Of a stretch of 64,000 nt of DNA, positions 45,710 to 58,067 are shown piece by piece; the first letter of the stretch is position 1, and the number at the start of each line of letters is the position of its first letter. Source of the stretch: Clavaria fumosa (taxonomy: Eukaryota; Basidiomycota; Agaricomycetes; Agaricales; Clavariaceae); assembly GCA_951802425.1 (NCBI GenBank), contig OX637806.1, positions 1,488,001 to 1,552,000 of the forward strand. The letters are read 5' to 3'. Below the pieces are notes generated by a model. The model saw nothing but the letters and a program-made list of their open reading frames with translations, was not told where the DNA came from and searched no databases. A program made the translations under genes and the position numbers.

Positions 45710-48700
45710 ATGAGTCAAGACTTCAGTTTCGCAACAATCAGTGAGTAGCCTACGTGGTCTCGTGCCGCATGGTATTGACTCTTCTCTCTAGATACATCCA
45801 GTGCAACTGGTCGCGGTGGCGATGTCGGTAGTAATAACCGTTACCTCAACATCGTCGATAACAGAACAATCATTCACAGTGAGTAGGAATGAGATCAAAT
45901 ACATAAGATTGTACCTCATCTGCAATGTAGATCAGGATGCCGCCAATGTGCCCAAACAATTACAGCCAAGGACTCCGTACCGCTTGATGCCTCCGTCCAG
46001 TCCTCGATTCACTGGGCGTGAAGGCTATCTAGACAGACTCCGACATCACTTCAGCATGCCATTCGAGTGCCAGAGGCAATTTCTGCTATATGGAATGGGT
46101 GGTGCAGGGAAGACTCAGATTTGTTTGAGATTTGTCGAACAGAACAGGGATTTGTGAGTCTGGTCTGCTCTGCCACTGATTTTGTCATTCTCACCAGTCC
46201 TGCCAGGTTCTGGGAAGTGTTTTGGATTGATGCGACCAATAATGAGACTGCTGAGCAAAGTGTCAAAGACATTGCAGAGATTCCTGCTGCTCGGCAATCC
46301 GGAGTCCAAAGCTCCGTGGAGTCTCTGCTCCTGTGGCTGTCTTACACTGCCAAGGAGAACTGGCTGCTTGTATTTGACAATGCAAGTGATCCTGACATGC
46401 TCTCCAAGTTCACTCCCAGAGGCAGTCATGGAAACTTGTTGATCACAAGCGGAAATCCAGACATGCGCCGCACTGCACATCCTAAGGCACGGGAGGAGGT
46501 TAAGAAAATGGAGGTGCAGGAAGCAATATCTTTACTGTTGAAGGCTGCATGCCTTGATGAATCTACTGAATCATTGAGGAGCACCTCTCAGTCTGTTGTG
46601 GCTGAATTGTGCTGTTTGCCTTTGGCAGTTGACCAAGCTGGAGCATATATTGCTTCTGGTCTCTGTGGACTTGAGGAATACCTTGGGAAATATCAGCAAT
46701 GTCGTCATGATCTACTAGCACATCCATCATTCAGGGGAGCATCAAATTATGGTCAGGCAGTGTATGGGACATGGGACTTGTCCTTCCAAGCCATAGCATC
46801 AAGAGCTGCAGGACAGGAAAACACCAAGGATGTCCAGGCTGCCAAAAGTGCCATCCTCTTGCTACAAACATTGTCTTCACTTCATCATGAAAGTATATCA
46901 GAAGAGATATTCCAAAGAGCAGCAGCCAACTTTCCAACTGATAGAAATGCCAAAGAAATCAAGCTGTTCCAAAAGGTGGTCTCCTCTATATCCAGTGGAA
47001 GAAAGCAAAGGAGACAAATATCAGAAGCATTCTCAAAGTTTCATGCTGCATTGCTGCAAATAGACAAGGAAGGCAAATGGGATGATGTTTGGTTAAGAGA
47101 AGGGATTACCATCTTGCTATCATTTTCCCTTATCAAGAGTCTGGAAGACAAGATCTACTCCATACACCCATTGGTGCATGTGTGGAGCTGGGATAGATTG
47201 TCAAGGGTTGATCAGCAGATAAGCTGTCTTATGACCAGGAGAATGCTATGTCATTCAATCACAGAGCCAAGAACTACTGAAGACTATAAATTTTGCAAGT
47301 CACTTATTCCACACATTTTTAAAAATGAGGGACATTGCAGAACTGTGAACATTACCAAACAGATGATTGATGAAGAAAAGGGTATTCTGGAAGAAAATAG
47401 TTTGGGATTGGTGTACTTGGCAAATAGTTATTATAAGGAAGCAGCAAAGCATTATATGGAAGGAAGGCATATGTGCGATAGGATCCTTGGGGCAAAGCAT
47501 CCAAGGACACTGAGAATGATCCGTAGACTTGCATTAGCATATGTGAGACTGGGTCATGTCCAGGAGGCAGAAAAACTACAAGTTCAGGTGAGGAAGGGGA
47601 TGGAGAAGGCACATGGGCCAGAACACCCAGACACTTTGACAAGTATTGCCAATCTGGCCACCACATACAGGTATCAGGGGAAGTTGGATCAAGCAGAGAG
47701 TCTAGAAGTGCAAGTGATGGAAATGAGAAAGAGAATACTTGGGCCAGAACACCCACACACTTTGACAAGTATTGGCAATCTGGCAGCCACATACAGGAAT
47801 CAGGGGAAGTGGCATGAAGCAGAGAGTCTACAAGTGCAAGTGATGGAAATGAGCAAGAGAATACTTGGGCCAGAACACCCAGACACTTTGACAAGAATTG
47901 GCAGTCTGGCAGCCACAAACAGGAATCAGGGGAAGTTGGATCAAGCAGAGAGTCTACAAGTGCAAATGATGGAAATGAGCAAGAGAATACTTGGGCCAGA
48001 ACACCCACACACTTTGTCAAGTATTGCCAATCTGGCAGCCACATACAGGAATCAGGGGAAGTTGGATCAAGCAGAGAGCCTACAAGTGCAAGTGATGGAA
48101 ATGAGCAAGAGAATACTTGGGCCAGAACACCCAGACACTTTGATAAGTATTGGCAATCTGGCAGCCACATACAGGAAGCAGAGGAAGTTGGATCAAGCAG
48201 AGAGTCTACAAGTGCAAGTGATGGAAATGAGAAAGAGAATACTTGGGCCAGAACACCCAGACACTTTGATAAGTATTGGCAATCTGGCAGCCACATACAG
48301 GAATCAGGGGAAGTTGGATCAAGCAGAGAGCCTACAAGTGCAAGTGATGGAAATGAGCAAGAGAATACTTGGGCCAGAACACCCAGACACTTTGATAAGT
48401 ATTGGCAATCTGGCAGCCACAAACAGGAAGCAGGGGAAGTTGGATCAAGCAGAGAGCCTACAAGTGCAAGTGATGGAAATGAGCAAGAGAATTCTTGGGC
48501 CAGAACACCCAGACACTTTGATAAGTATTGGCAATCTGGCAGCCACATACTGGTATCAGGCAAAGTGGGATGAAGCAGAGAGTCTACAAGTGCAAGTGAT
48601 GGAAATGAGCAAGAGAATACTTGGGCCAGAACATCCAGCCACTTTGACAAGTATTGGCAATCTGGCAGCCACATACTGGTATCAGGCAAAGTGGGATGAA

Positions 48701-48715
48701 GCAGAGAGTCTATAA
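45710..48715 (+). CDS. NB-ARC/TPR NLR-type protein
   Basis: Four exons (45710-45740, 45792-45878, 45931-46153, 46207-48715; introns 51-53 nt, GT..AG) give 949 aa. The N-terminus is short and lacks an obvious effector domain, followed by PSSPRFTGREGYLDRL and the NTPase: P-loop GMGGAGKT (about residues 94-101), Walker B-like WLLVFDNAS (about 166-174), LPLAVDQAGAYI. The C-terminus is an array of 42-residue TPRs of the kinesin-light-chain type (ILGPEHPDTL, IGNLAATYR.QGKLDQAESLQVQVMEM), nine nearly identical copies plus a degenerate first one. Such fungal NLRs bind a ligand through their repeats and signal in non-self recognition or programmed death (family knowledge). The stop is TAA where other repeats have CAA, so it may be recent. 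Start chosen as the Met that opens exon 1; more 5' exons cannot be excluded. Confidence 0.85.
47600..48715 (+). repeat. 126-bp tandem repeats encoding TPRs
   Basis: Nine head-to-tail units of 126 bp (42 codons) that differ at few positions, such as PDTL/PHTL/PATL and TYR/TNR/TYW. Near identity at the DNA level indicates recent amplification or gene conversion. Confidence 0.95.
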
Positions 48716-49796
48716 GTGCAAGTGATGGAAATGAGCAAGAGAATACTTGGGCCAGAACATCCAGCCACTTTGACAAGTATTGGCAATCTGGCAGCCATAT
48801 ACAAGAATCAGGGGAAGCAGTGAGAAAGAGAATACTTGGGCCAGAACACCCAGACACTTTGACAAGAATTGGCAGTCTGGCAGCCACAAACAGGAATCAG
48901 GGGAAGTTGGATCAAGCAGAGAGTCTACAAGTGCAAATGATGGAAATGAGCAAGAGAATACTTGGGCCAGAACACCCACACACTTTGTCAAGTATTGCCA
49001 ATCTGGCAGCCACATACAGGAATCAGGGGAAGTTGGATCAAGCAGAGAGCCTACAAGTGCAAGTGATGGAAATGAGCAAGAGAATACTTGGGCCAGAACA
49101 CCCAGACACTTTGATAAGTATTGGCAATCTGGCAGCCACATACAGGAAGCAGAGGAAGTTGGATCAAGCAGAGAGTCTACAAGTGCAAGTGATGGAAATG
49201 AGAAAGAGAATACTTGGGCCAGAACACCCAGACACTTTGATAAGTATTGGCAATCTGGCAGCCACATACAGGAATCAGGGGAAGTTGGATCAAGCAGAGA
49301 GCCTACAAGTGCAAGTGATGGAAATGAGCAAGAGAATACTTGGGCCAGAACACCCAGACACTTTGATAAGTATTGGCAATCTGGCAGCCACAAACAGGAA
49401 GCAGGGGAAGTTGGATCAAGCAGAGAGCCTACAAGTGCAAGTGATGGAAATGAGCAAGAGAATTCTTGGGCCAGAACACCCAGACACTTTGATAAGTATT
49501 GGCAATCTGGCAGCCACATACTGGTATCAGGCAAAGTGGGATGAAGCAGAGAGTCTACAAGTGCAAGTGATGGAAATGAGCAAGAGAATACTTGGGCCAG
49601 AACATCCAGCCACTTTGACAAGTATTGGCAATCTGGCAGCCACATACTGGTATCAGGCAAAGTGGGATGAAGCAGAGAGTCTATAAGTGCAAGTGATGGA
49701 AATGAGCAAGAGAATACTTGGGCCAGAACATCCAGCCACTTTGACAAGTATTGGCAATCTGGCAGCCATATACAAGAATCAGGGGAAGCAGTGAGA
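47855..49796 (+). repeat. 971-bp tandem duplication of the TPR array
   Basis: Sequence from about 47855 recurs at a constant offset of 971 bp up to about 49796, including the TAA stop (48713-48715 and 49684-49686). A third partial copy begins near 49792. The offset is neither a multiple of 3 nor of 126, so the second copy is in another frame. Confidence 0.93.
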
Positions 49797-50055
49797 AAGA
49801 GAATACTTGGGCCAGAACACCCAGACACTTTGTCAAGTATTGCCAATCTGGCAGCCACATACAAGTATCAGGGGAAGCAGAGAGTCTAGAAGTGCAAGTG
49901 ATGGAAATGAGCAAGAGCATACTTGGGCCAGAACACCCACACTTTGAGATATATTGCTGGTCTTGCAAGCATATACAGGAATCAGGGGAAGTTAGATGAA
50001 GCAGGAAGTCTATTAGTGCAAGTAATGGAAATGAGCACAAAGATATTTGAGTGAG
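48716..50055 (+). pseudogene. Out-of-frame TPR tail of the NLR gene
   Basis: Downstream copies of the TPR units. After the stop, one repeat has lost about 41 bp (48811-48830, GGGGAAGCAGTGAG), which shifts the frame; a frame of 288 codons (48820-49686) then encodes eight more TPRs ending at the duplicated TAA. Beyond 49700 the units become shorter and degenerate, to about 50055. Confidence 0.8.
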
Positions 50056-50875
50056 AACTTTATCACATGACTTACCCTTCACCCTCTCCCCCATCACACA
50101 ATTGCACATTTCCCTGTATCACCATCCCTTGTGCCTCACCATGCATACTCCTCATGGTTGGTATCCTGCCATGCTTTTCCCACCCCTATGCCTCACACTT
50201 GCTCCAGCCTCATGTATGACTCATTCCTAGTTTATGTACATGACTCACCATGACTCATTGGTCGACTATATATATTTCAGTAGCTAGTTTGTGTATCCTC
50301 ACATCACTATTAAATTTCCTTTCTTCATCTGCTCTCATCACCTTGACCTTTCCCTTTGTGACCTTTGTATTTACCTCATGACCTTATCTCTCTTAGTTTC
50401 CTTGTATTCTTGTAACCATGGACACTCAGAAGTAGTAGAAAATAGGCACAGTGTACTAGACATTGCTTCACCTTGAAATTCTAGTTGATTCCACCCTCTC
50501 CTTGGTCTCACCTGAGCAGCCATGCCTGCCTGAGACATGTCCAAAGGTAAAGACAGCCTTGCATGCCTTTACAGTACATAATTTCAAGGTCCTCCAACCC
50601 TACCTCACACCCACATGACTTAGGGTTCACCCTCCCCTCTCTCCAGCTTGGAAGCCATGTTGGCCTTCAAGCTCCACTCTTACCCTTGCCCAGTTCTAGG
50701 AAGGAACTGAAGATCCATATTGGATAGTCCATACAGGACAAGAAGAGAAACTCCACCAAAATGCTTACCAGCAAACTGGACAGTCCAGACTGTTGGGGAT
50801 TCAGAGACATCCCACCTGACAGCAATAACAAATTGAGCCAAGAAGAGGCATGATCAGTACTTTCTAGTGTGTAAA
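50056..50875. other. No gene recognised
   Basis: AT-rich intergenic DNA downstream of the NLR locus. Confidence 0.4.
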
Positions 50876-51053
50876 AGTCCAGTCCATGAACCTGAAAAAG
50901 ACCGAAACTGGACTGGACTGAACCACAAAAAAACTGGACCACAGGTCCAGTTAAAGCCAGTTTTAGAAACTGTCAGTTAAGGTTTATCTGATTCAAGAAT
51001 TCTAATTTAACTGGTCAAAACTGGTTTTGACTGGTTCTGGACTGGACTTCAGT
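50876..51053. repeat. Inverted-repeat unit with ACTGGAC motifs
   Basis: AAGTCCAGTCCATGAACC at 50876 faces GGTTCTGGACTGGACTT at 51037-51053, with several CCAGTTT/ACTGGTT motifs between. It could be a small MITE or the left end of the hAT element whose transposase starts at 51174. Confidence 0.6.
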
Positions 51054-51368
51054 CCACTTTGGATAATACAAAATATGTACCAGCTATCAAACCATTCTCC
51101 TACAGTATGGTGGACAGCAAGTGACCTTTCAAGTCAAAGGAATGCAATTGCAAACAGTCTCGCACTATTCCTCATGGCACCCTCCAGAAAAAAAGGGTCC
51201 CCAAAGCTTAAATTTGGTAAAAGCGGTCCAACAAAAAGGGCCATACAACAACCTGAAAATTCTGATGACTTGGATGGGGCAGCAAAGGTCACACATCCAA
51301 AGAAGCAGTCCAAAGTTGCAATATCTGATGAAGATTTCCTCAAATTCCCGGAATCTGATGAGCCTGAG

Positions 51369-51693
51369 TGTTACACTTTCACCACATCACCCCCCCTTTT
51401 TCCACTCTTCACACCATGCACACATTCTTCCCCCCACCTATCACATGCCACATGCCTCCCCCCCTTCTACCATATCACTTTGACTCATACTGCGCCTCGC
51501 TGTTTACACGTGTCGGTTTCCTTTTGCCGTGATTCATCATGACTCATACCTTTGTGTGTATATAAAGTAGTCACTTCAGTAACAACCTACCTCAGGTTGT
51601 TACTTCCTATCACTTACTCTTGTTGCTCCCATTCGACTGACTTTCACCTAAAGTTCCTTGAATAAGCAGGAGTCAACTTGGCCTTAGTTGACA
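51369..51693 (+). repeat. 5' LTR of element 6
   Basis: 325 bp; TATATAAA-like TATA box at about 51558-51565. Six of the seven differences from the 3' LTR are CpG versus TpG or CpA. Confidence 0.95.
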
Positions 51694-51719
51694 AGTAACA
51701 ACCTCCTCCCCTGCCTACC

Positions 51720-52355
51720 TCCTCACGGACCTAGGCACCCCCACCCTGCCCAAGCCGAAGCAAGGCTTGTGTATTTGGAGAAGACACACTGCCACGCTTC
51801 TGGACAGTGTACGAACGATTTGTCGGGAGAAGAGCTCTCCTTGGACTAGACCAAGAAACCAATTTTGAACAACTGACACCGCCAAGCACTCCGTATTGAA
51901 CCTACGAGAATTTCCAGTATCCGAGACATTCTGAGGCTGCCCAATTGGCACCCCGCTACCATTTTGCCATGAGAAGAATCTTTGTGCCGCAGGACTTTGC
52001 ACGAAATAACCTGTTGACCATCAAACACGCCCCCGAGTGGCGAACATTCCGAAGAATGCTTGTAGAAAAACTACAAGTAGTAGCTGACGAACAGAAACAC
52101 ACAGACAAAGACACAGAGTTCCTCCAAGGAAACGAGGATTTCACGGATTTCACTAGTGAGGGTGACTATCAGAGTGCTCTTGAAGAACTCGAGGAACCTA
52201 CACATTTGTCTGTTGCGACGCAGACCAACGAGGCACCCCCTACACACCGATCCACTGAAGCACAGACCAACCTTACGATCGGTTCGCTACAAGACCGCCT
52301 ACGAATAGATATTTTCCAAGACCCCCCGCACATCTATCTTGAAGAACTAGACTGA
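51720..52355 (+). pseudogene. Element 6 upstream ORF (before gag)
   Basis: A frame between the 5' LTR and gag. The part from 51945 is open for 136 codons (MAPRYHFAMRR, DFARNNLLTIKHAPEW, acidic middle, VATQTNEAPP ... TEAQTNLT). It continues upstream through one TGA (51897-51899) into TLPRFWTVYERFVGRR and QETNFEQLTPPSTPY. No family recognised. Position and composition suggest an accessory protein or a gag N-terminal extension. Confidence 0.55.
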
Positions 52356-52357
52356 AG

Positions 52358-53658
52358 AAATGGCTGATGTAGCCCCTGACGCCAAACCCGCACCCGAACT
52401 GGCAGCGCCCCTCGCGCCTGCCGTGTTTTCATTGAAAATTGTCCCATACACTGAAAAGAGGCACGAGTTCTAGATGTTCTTGAGAAGCCTGCGCCTAGAG
52501 TTCTGATTAAATGAGGCAAAATACCCTACAGACTTTCACAAAGTGGTATTCTGCCTGAGCCACATGACAGAAGAATACGCAGCAGAGTGGGCAAACCAAG
52601 CCGCGAATGTGTTGTTGGAACCAGGAGGCAAGCATGTGATCTGGGCTACTTTTGAAGCTCGGATGAGGGAAACTTTTGCCCCCATCGAAGACCAGGCATT
52701 AGCTGTGCAGGAACTCAACAGCTTTAAGCAAGTAGGCATGGATGCCACACAATTCTTTCAGAGACTCGAAACCCTCATGAGCCGAGCTGGGTACGAAGAA
52801 GATACCCATTGGAACATAATCTACACTCTGTTGATGAGAGCGCTACACCCGAAGCTCATGGAGAAGATTCTCGCATGCGCGGACCAACCCGCTGATTACC
52901 AAGCCTTCCACGTGTTGGCTATACACCTTGACAGGCAACATCAACTGCACACGGCAGTACAGAGAGAGATGCAGGGACAAGCAGCACCACGCCCTGCCTG
53001 GAACCAGCCCACACAGCACCAACCCCCGCAGAACCGCTACTGGCGCTCGCCTCAGTGGCAACCGCAGGCAGTATGGGAAAGCCAGAATCAATGGGGCCTA
53101 CCGCCCAGACAGCCACAACAGGCACAATGGCAACCGCGCCCTCAGCAGCAGCAGCAACAACAACAACAGCAGGCACTGCCCCCTGCACAATGGAATAGAC
53201 AAGCCCCACCGGGTACCAGGCAAGGTACCCCGATGGACATGAGTCGAGGAACCGGCCCCCGTCGCCCCTTGATTTGCTACAACTGTGGGCAGGTTGGCCA
53301 CCCCACTCGACTATGCCCTGAGCCACCCCAACGCCGCTCCACCCCTCGACAGCAGGTGAGACTCGGCAGTGCATTCGAGATGCACTCCCCCCCTGGATAT
53401 TATACGCCTCCCCCTTTCTCTCCCTACCCTGTCCCTGCATACCCTGCTTCGCACCCAACCTCCCTTACGTCATTCAACCCTTCATACGCCACCTTGACTG
53501 CCGGGCAGAATGATTTCGAAGAAATGGAGAACACAATCGCGCAATTGAGAGATCAATTGCATATCCAACAGAGGCCCAGAGCACCGACACCTGGACCAGA
53601 GACAACTGGAACAACGTCGAATGCTGGAGACCAGGATTTTCAGCAGGGATCCATTTGA
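52358..53658 (+). pseudogene. gag: Element 6 gag
   Basis: From the MADVAPDAKP Met at 52358; TAG at 52471 and TGA at 52504 interrupt the N-terminal part, after which it is open. Gag core (EEYAAEWANQAANVL, IWATFEARMRETFAP), a Gln-rich low-complexity region and the zinc knuckle CYNCGQVGHPTRLC (about 53275-53316). Confidence 0.88.
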
Positions 53659-56600
53659 GTGCTAAAACCAGATCCTTATATATTGCCCCTGCCCACCAAC
53701 ATGTAAAACAGCCTGCGAATAACATACCACTATTCCCGTTGCCAAAAGAGGCTGAGAGGGCTAAGCACACCCTCAAGGACCTCACCTCTAAGAAAGTCCC
53801 AGGATATAACGATGATGTAGACTGGGACATCGACCCCAGGACCACCTATGGGAAAGGAGGAGAACAACAACTGGATATGCCAGGATTTATAACTATGCTG
53901 GACACCAAAGAGACCTACGACATCAAACTGTTAGTTGACTCTGGCTGTACAATATCTGTTATGGACCTGGAGTGGGCCATCGCTAGGAAAATAAACCTCA
54001 CAAAACTCGAAACTCCTATAATATTCAAGAATATCGATGGGACCATGAATGTATCAGGGGCCTTCAAACATTCGGTGGCCCTACAACTCAACATTGGAGG
54101 CCACGTCGAAATCAAGCAGTTTCTACTGGGACGAGTTACCGGCCACCCGGCGATTCTGGGGCACGATTGGCTCCAATACCATAACCCTAGTATCCAGTGG
54201 TTTGAAAAGTACATCCACTTCAACAAGTGCAAAAAGAAAGACTGTCACATTGTAGATTACAGCTATGGCTTTCAAAGCCTACATGATACAGCAACCACGC
54301 CTGACTGGAAGGGCCTATACCCCCTGGTGTTTGCTGGGAAGACTGGCCAGAAGCTACCCAAATCTCTACCAGGAATTGATTATGAAATCAAATTCAAAAA
54401 CAACCCCAGTTTCTTGCGCTCAAAAGTCTACCCGCTTACCAACAGGGAAGATGAGGCCTTGAATTCATGGCTCAAAGAAATTTTAGAGAATGGACGGTTA
54501 GTGTGGGGAGAGTCAGACTATGTCAGTCCCATCTTCTTCAAAGATGAAGGAGACAAATTGCAACCCATTATTGACTACAAACGACTCAACTCGTTCTGCA
54601 TGAAAGACATATACCTGCTACCTAGGATCGATGAGACTGTGGCAAGCCTAAAGAAGGCTAAGGTGTTCACGAGCGTCGACGTGGAATGGGGCTACTGGAA
54701 CGTCGCAATGGCCGAATGGGCACAACACCTCGCCGCGATAATCACCAAATATGGCATGGTATGGCCCACCATCATGCAATTCGGACTAATGAATGCCCCA
54801 TCAGTCTTCCAAAGGAGAATGAACTACATTCTTCGTACGCTAGTAGCCACCAGAAAGGTATTCGTATACATCAACGACATCCTTGTGGCAACAGAAACGA
54901 TCAAGGAACACTGACACCTACTACACGAAGTATTCAGGATACTCCAAGAAAATGACCTCTGCATCCGAGAGTCGAAGTGCAAAATAGAACAGTCAGAAGT
55001 CATGTTCCTGGGACTGCTAATTTCAGAAGGAAGTATCTGACACTCGCCCAAGAAGTGTAGGGGGATAGCTGACTGGCCCGTACCAAGGAACAAACATGCC
55101 CTCCAATGTGGAATCAGACTGTTGAACTACTTCCAAAGATTTATACAGGGATTTGCTACCATTGCCAAGCCGCTCTACGAACTGTTAAGTGACAACACAC
55201 CGTATATCTGGACAGACCGGCAAGAATGTGCCTGGAGACATCTCATTGACACCTTGCAGAGTGACATGGTACTAGCGATCCTGCAAGACGAAGGCAAGTG
55301 GAAAATGGAGGTAGATGTGAGTAATTATGCCACTGGAGGAGTACTATCACAACAGCAACCTGACGGTGTCTGGTGACCAGTAGATTTTATTTCAAAAACC
55401 TTCTCCCCGGCGGAGATGAACTATGCAACATATGACAAGGAGTTCTTAGCAATTATCAGAGGACTGGAAGAGTGGCGCCACTACCTGTTAGGCGCCAAGG
55501 ACCCCTTTGAAATCCACACCAACCATGCAAACCTTCAATATTTCCAAAAAAGTCAAAAACTCAACCCTAGGCAAACACGATGGCACTCGAAACTACAATG
55601 CTTCAATTTCGAAGTGAAGTATAAGCCCGGAAAAACAAATATGAAAGTGGACGCACTCTCCCGACGACCAGACCACTGGGAGGGAACGGACAAATATGAA
55701 AAGCCTACAGTACAGGTTTTCCCAGCCCACCGTCTTGCCACACTGCTAGTCCCTGAACCAACGATCGACCAACTGCTTCTGGAGGCACATGCAAACACTA
55801 TACCACCTAAAGCAATGCCTTACGAAAAAGGAGTAGACGGACTCTTCAGACATGGAGGAAAGATCTGGGTACCCCAAGACCTAGTACACAAAATCTTGAT
55901 GGAACTACACGACTCTCCACTTGGAGGACACCCTGGACCTGAGAAGACATTGGAAAGTGTCACCCAACAATTTACATGGCCAGGAGTCAAGGAAGACGTG
56001 ACGGAGTATGTGGCCGGCTGCGAGAAATGTCAAAGGACAAAACCTGACTGGATGAAGTGACGCGCACCCCTACATCCCCATGCAATACCGCCTTGCCCGT
56101 GGCACACCATCACTTGGGACCTGATCGGACTGCTATCAAAATCTGCCATGAACAATGCCATCCTCGTAATATGTGACAAGCTTACAAAAATGACCTTACT
56201 GGAAGCCACGGACACAAAACTCACAGCGCTAGGAGCAGCAAAAATCTTGTGGGACCGAGTACTCCGCAGTCATGGAGTACCCTGCAAAGTGATAAGTGAC
56301 CGAGGATCCCAGTTTGTGTCGAACTTCATGGAAGAGTTTTACAAAATCATCGGCATAAAAGGAAATCCAAGTATGGCCTACCACCCACAGACCGACAGAC
56401 AAACAGAAAGAATGAACCAGGAGATCGAAATATACCTGCGTTCATATGTCAACTTCATGCAAGATGACTGGTCGGACTGGCTACCCACCACGGAGTTCGC
56501 CCTGAACAACCGACAGCACTCTGCTACCAAGTACAGCCCATTCTTTTTAAATTATGGTTTTCACCCCCACATGGGAGACATCAGTCTACCCGATGTACCA

Positions 56601-57191
56601 CATACCCCGGAAGCCTCTGACTTTGCCACAAAACTACAGAAGTTTAGAGAGAACGCAAAAAGGGCCATGGAGAAAGCCGCGCAATATATGAAAACCGCTT
56701 ACAATAAACATAAAAACAAAAAGGCACCGGACTACAAAAAAGGGAACTTAGTGTGGCTAGACGCTACGAACCTAAACACCGAGCGACCATCAGAAAAGCT
56801 TATGGACAGAAGGGTTGGCCCCTTCGTGGTAATGGAGAAAGTGGGACTGAGTGCCTACTGACTCAACCTACCGGTCACATGGAGAATCCACCTGGTATTT
56901 AACGAAGTACTGCTTACACCGTATAAAGAAGGAAAGTTCCCTAACCAAACTCTGGATGAATGCCCACCTCCTGAGTTAATCGACAACCATTTGCAGTATG
57001 ACATAGAAGAGGTGCTGAAGAGCCGGAAACACAGGCGCAAACTACAATACCTGGTAAAATGGACCGGCTACCCCCATGAAGACAACACATGGGAACCGAA
57101 GGCAAACCTGGAGAAAGCGGCCAAGGCGATCGCGGACTTCCACCGAAAACACCCTGAGGCAGCACATTCTCTCATGGTGTCTTTTGCCTGA
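53655..57191 (+). pseudogene. pol: Element 6 pol: protease, RT, RNase H, integrase, chromodomain
   Basis: Protease LLVDSGCTISVMD (about 53929-53967) and ILGHDWL; RT with FFKDEGDKLQPIIDYKRLN, FGLMNAPSVFQ and, at 54867-54878, YIND in place of the catalytic YxDD; RNase H (EVDVSNYATGGVLSQ, YDKEFLAII, KVDALSRR); integrase HHCC (HDSPLGGHPGPEKT ... CEKCQR), D (TWDLIG), D (ISDRGSQF), E (TDRQTERMNQE); chromodomain (YDIEEVLKSRKHRR ... YLVKWTGYPHEDNTWEP). TGA stops at 54912, 55038, 55374, 56058 and 56859; several sit at family Arg positions. Confidence 0.93.
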
Positions 57192-57276
57192 GTAGGTCAC
57201 ACGTTCAGGGCCGAGCACTTAAAAAGAAAAACTGTAAACAACTTCCTCCACCCTGTCTCAACCTACCCTCGCTGTT

Positions 57277-58029
57277 ATGCCACCCGACCGCACGCCCACG
57301 ACCCCAGGACCGCCCTACTACGCCCGCCATGCTGCTGGATGGCCAAACCGTCTACCATGCCCACCCCCTGCCGAAACCACCCGCCAACGACCTGCGCTTG
57401 ACCTACGACCTGGGCCTGACCCACGAGGCACGCCACTGAGGCTCGAACGCCCACCATCGTCCCCCGGCACAACTGCCCGTATGCGTCACATCTTGGATGC
57501 AGTACGAATCCCCCACACACATTGAGTGCTGGGATTGGACCCCCCACCGCTTATGACTGATGACCCCCCTGGGTGGATACCGCAATTTCGACAAAACAGA
57601 GAGCTTCTGGAGCCTGAAGATGATGTCTGGCTCCGCAGGATGGCCGAGCAGCTCAGTGTGAGTTTCAGCCACGCGATGTGGACCAAACTGCGGGGACTGC
57701 AGTTCGAGCAACAACAGCGCGTCCTCTGCGCTTCCCCCATCCTCGTTGAAATATGGATCAATTCCTGAAGCACGAGATTACAATTCGAGATTCCGCTACC
57801 ACCTGAACCCATCTTGCAAGAAGAGTGGGCTGTTCACCATAGCCGCACAGGCCCCCCTTGGGTCATACCCGTCACCACTGACGTGATGACCCCATGGATT
57901 GTCCCCACCGATGCCTACAAACATCCTCTCGTACCCAACACATGTGACACGAGCATCGACCCCCCCACTGAACTCGAGCCACCGACCGAACCGCAACCCT
58001 GCGAATGCCAAGAGAGCCCAGAGGCCTAG
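57277..58029 (+). pseudogene. Element 6 downstream sense ORF
   Basis: Plus-strand frame after the chromodomain, about 250 codons with TGA at 57523 and 57766 that may be mutated CGA. Pro-rich start (MPPDRTPTTPGPPYY), then a more globular part (DDVWLRRMAEQLSVSF, GLQFEQQQRVLCASPI) and an acidic Pro-rich end. No family known to me. In the same place elements 1, 2 and 4 carry an antisense gene instead. Confidence 0.5.
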
Positions 58030-58067
58030 CGGGCCCGTCGAGACGCCGGACCACTGGGAGGGGATTA

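Noticed and set aside
47352..49864. Long minus-strand ORFs (511 and 384 codons) and a 254-codon plus-frame ORF over the TPR array
   Set aside because: The 126-bp unit is a multiple of 3 and happens to be open in several frames, so any frame stays open across the array. Only the TPR frame continues into the NB-ARC domain and shows a known fold.
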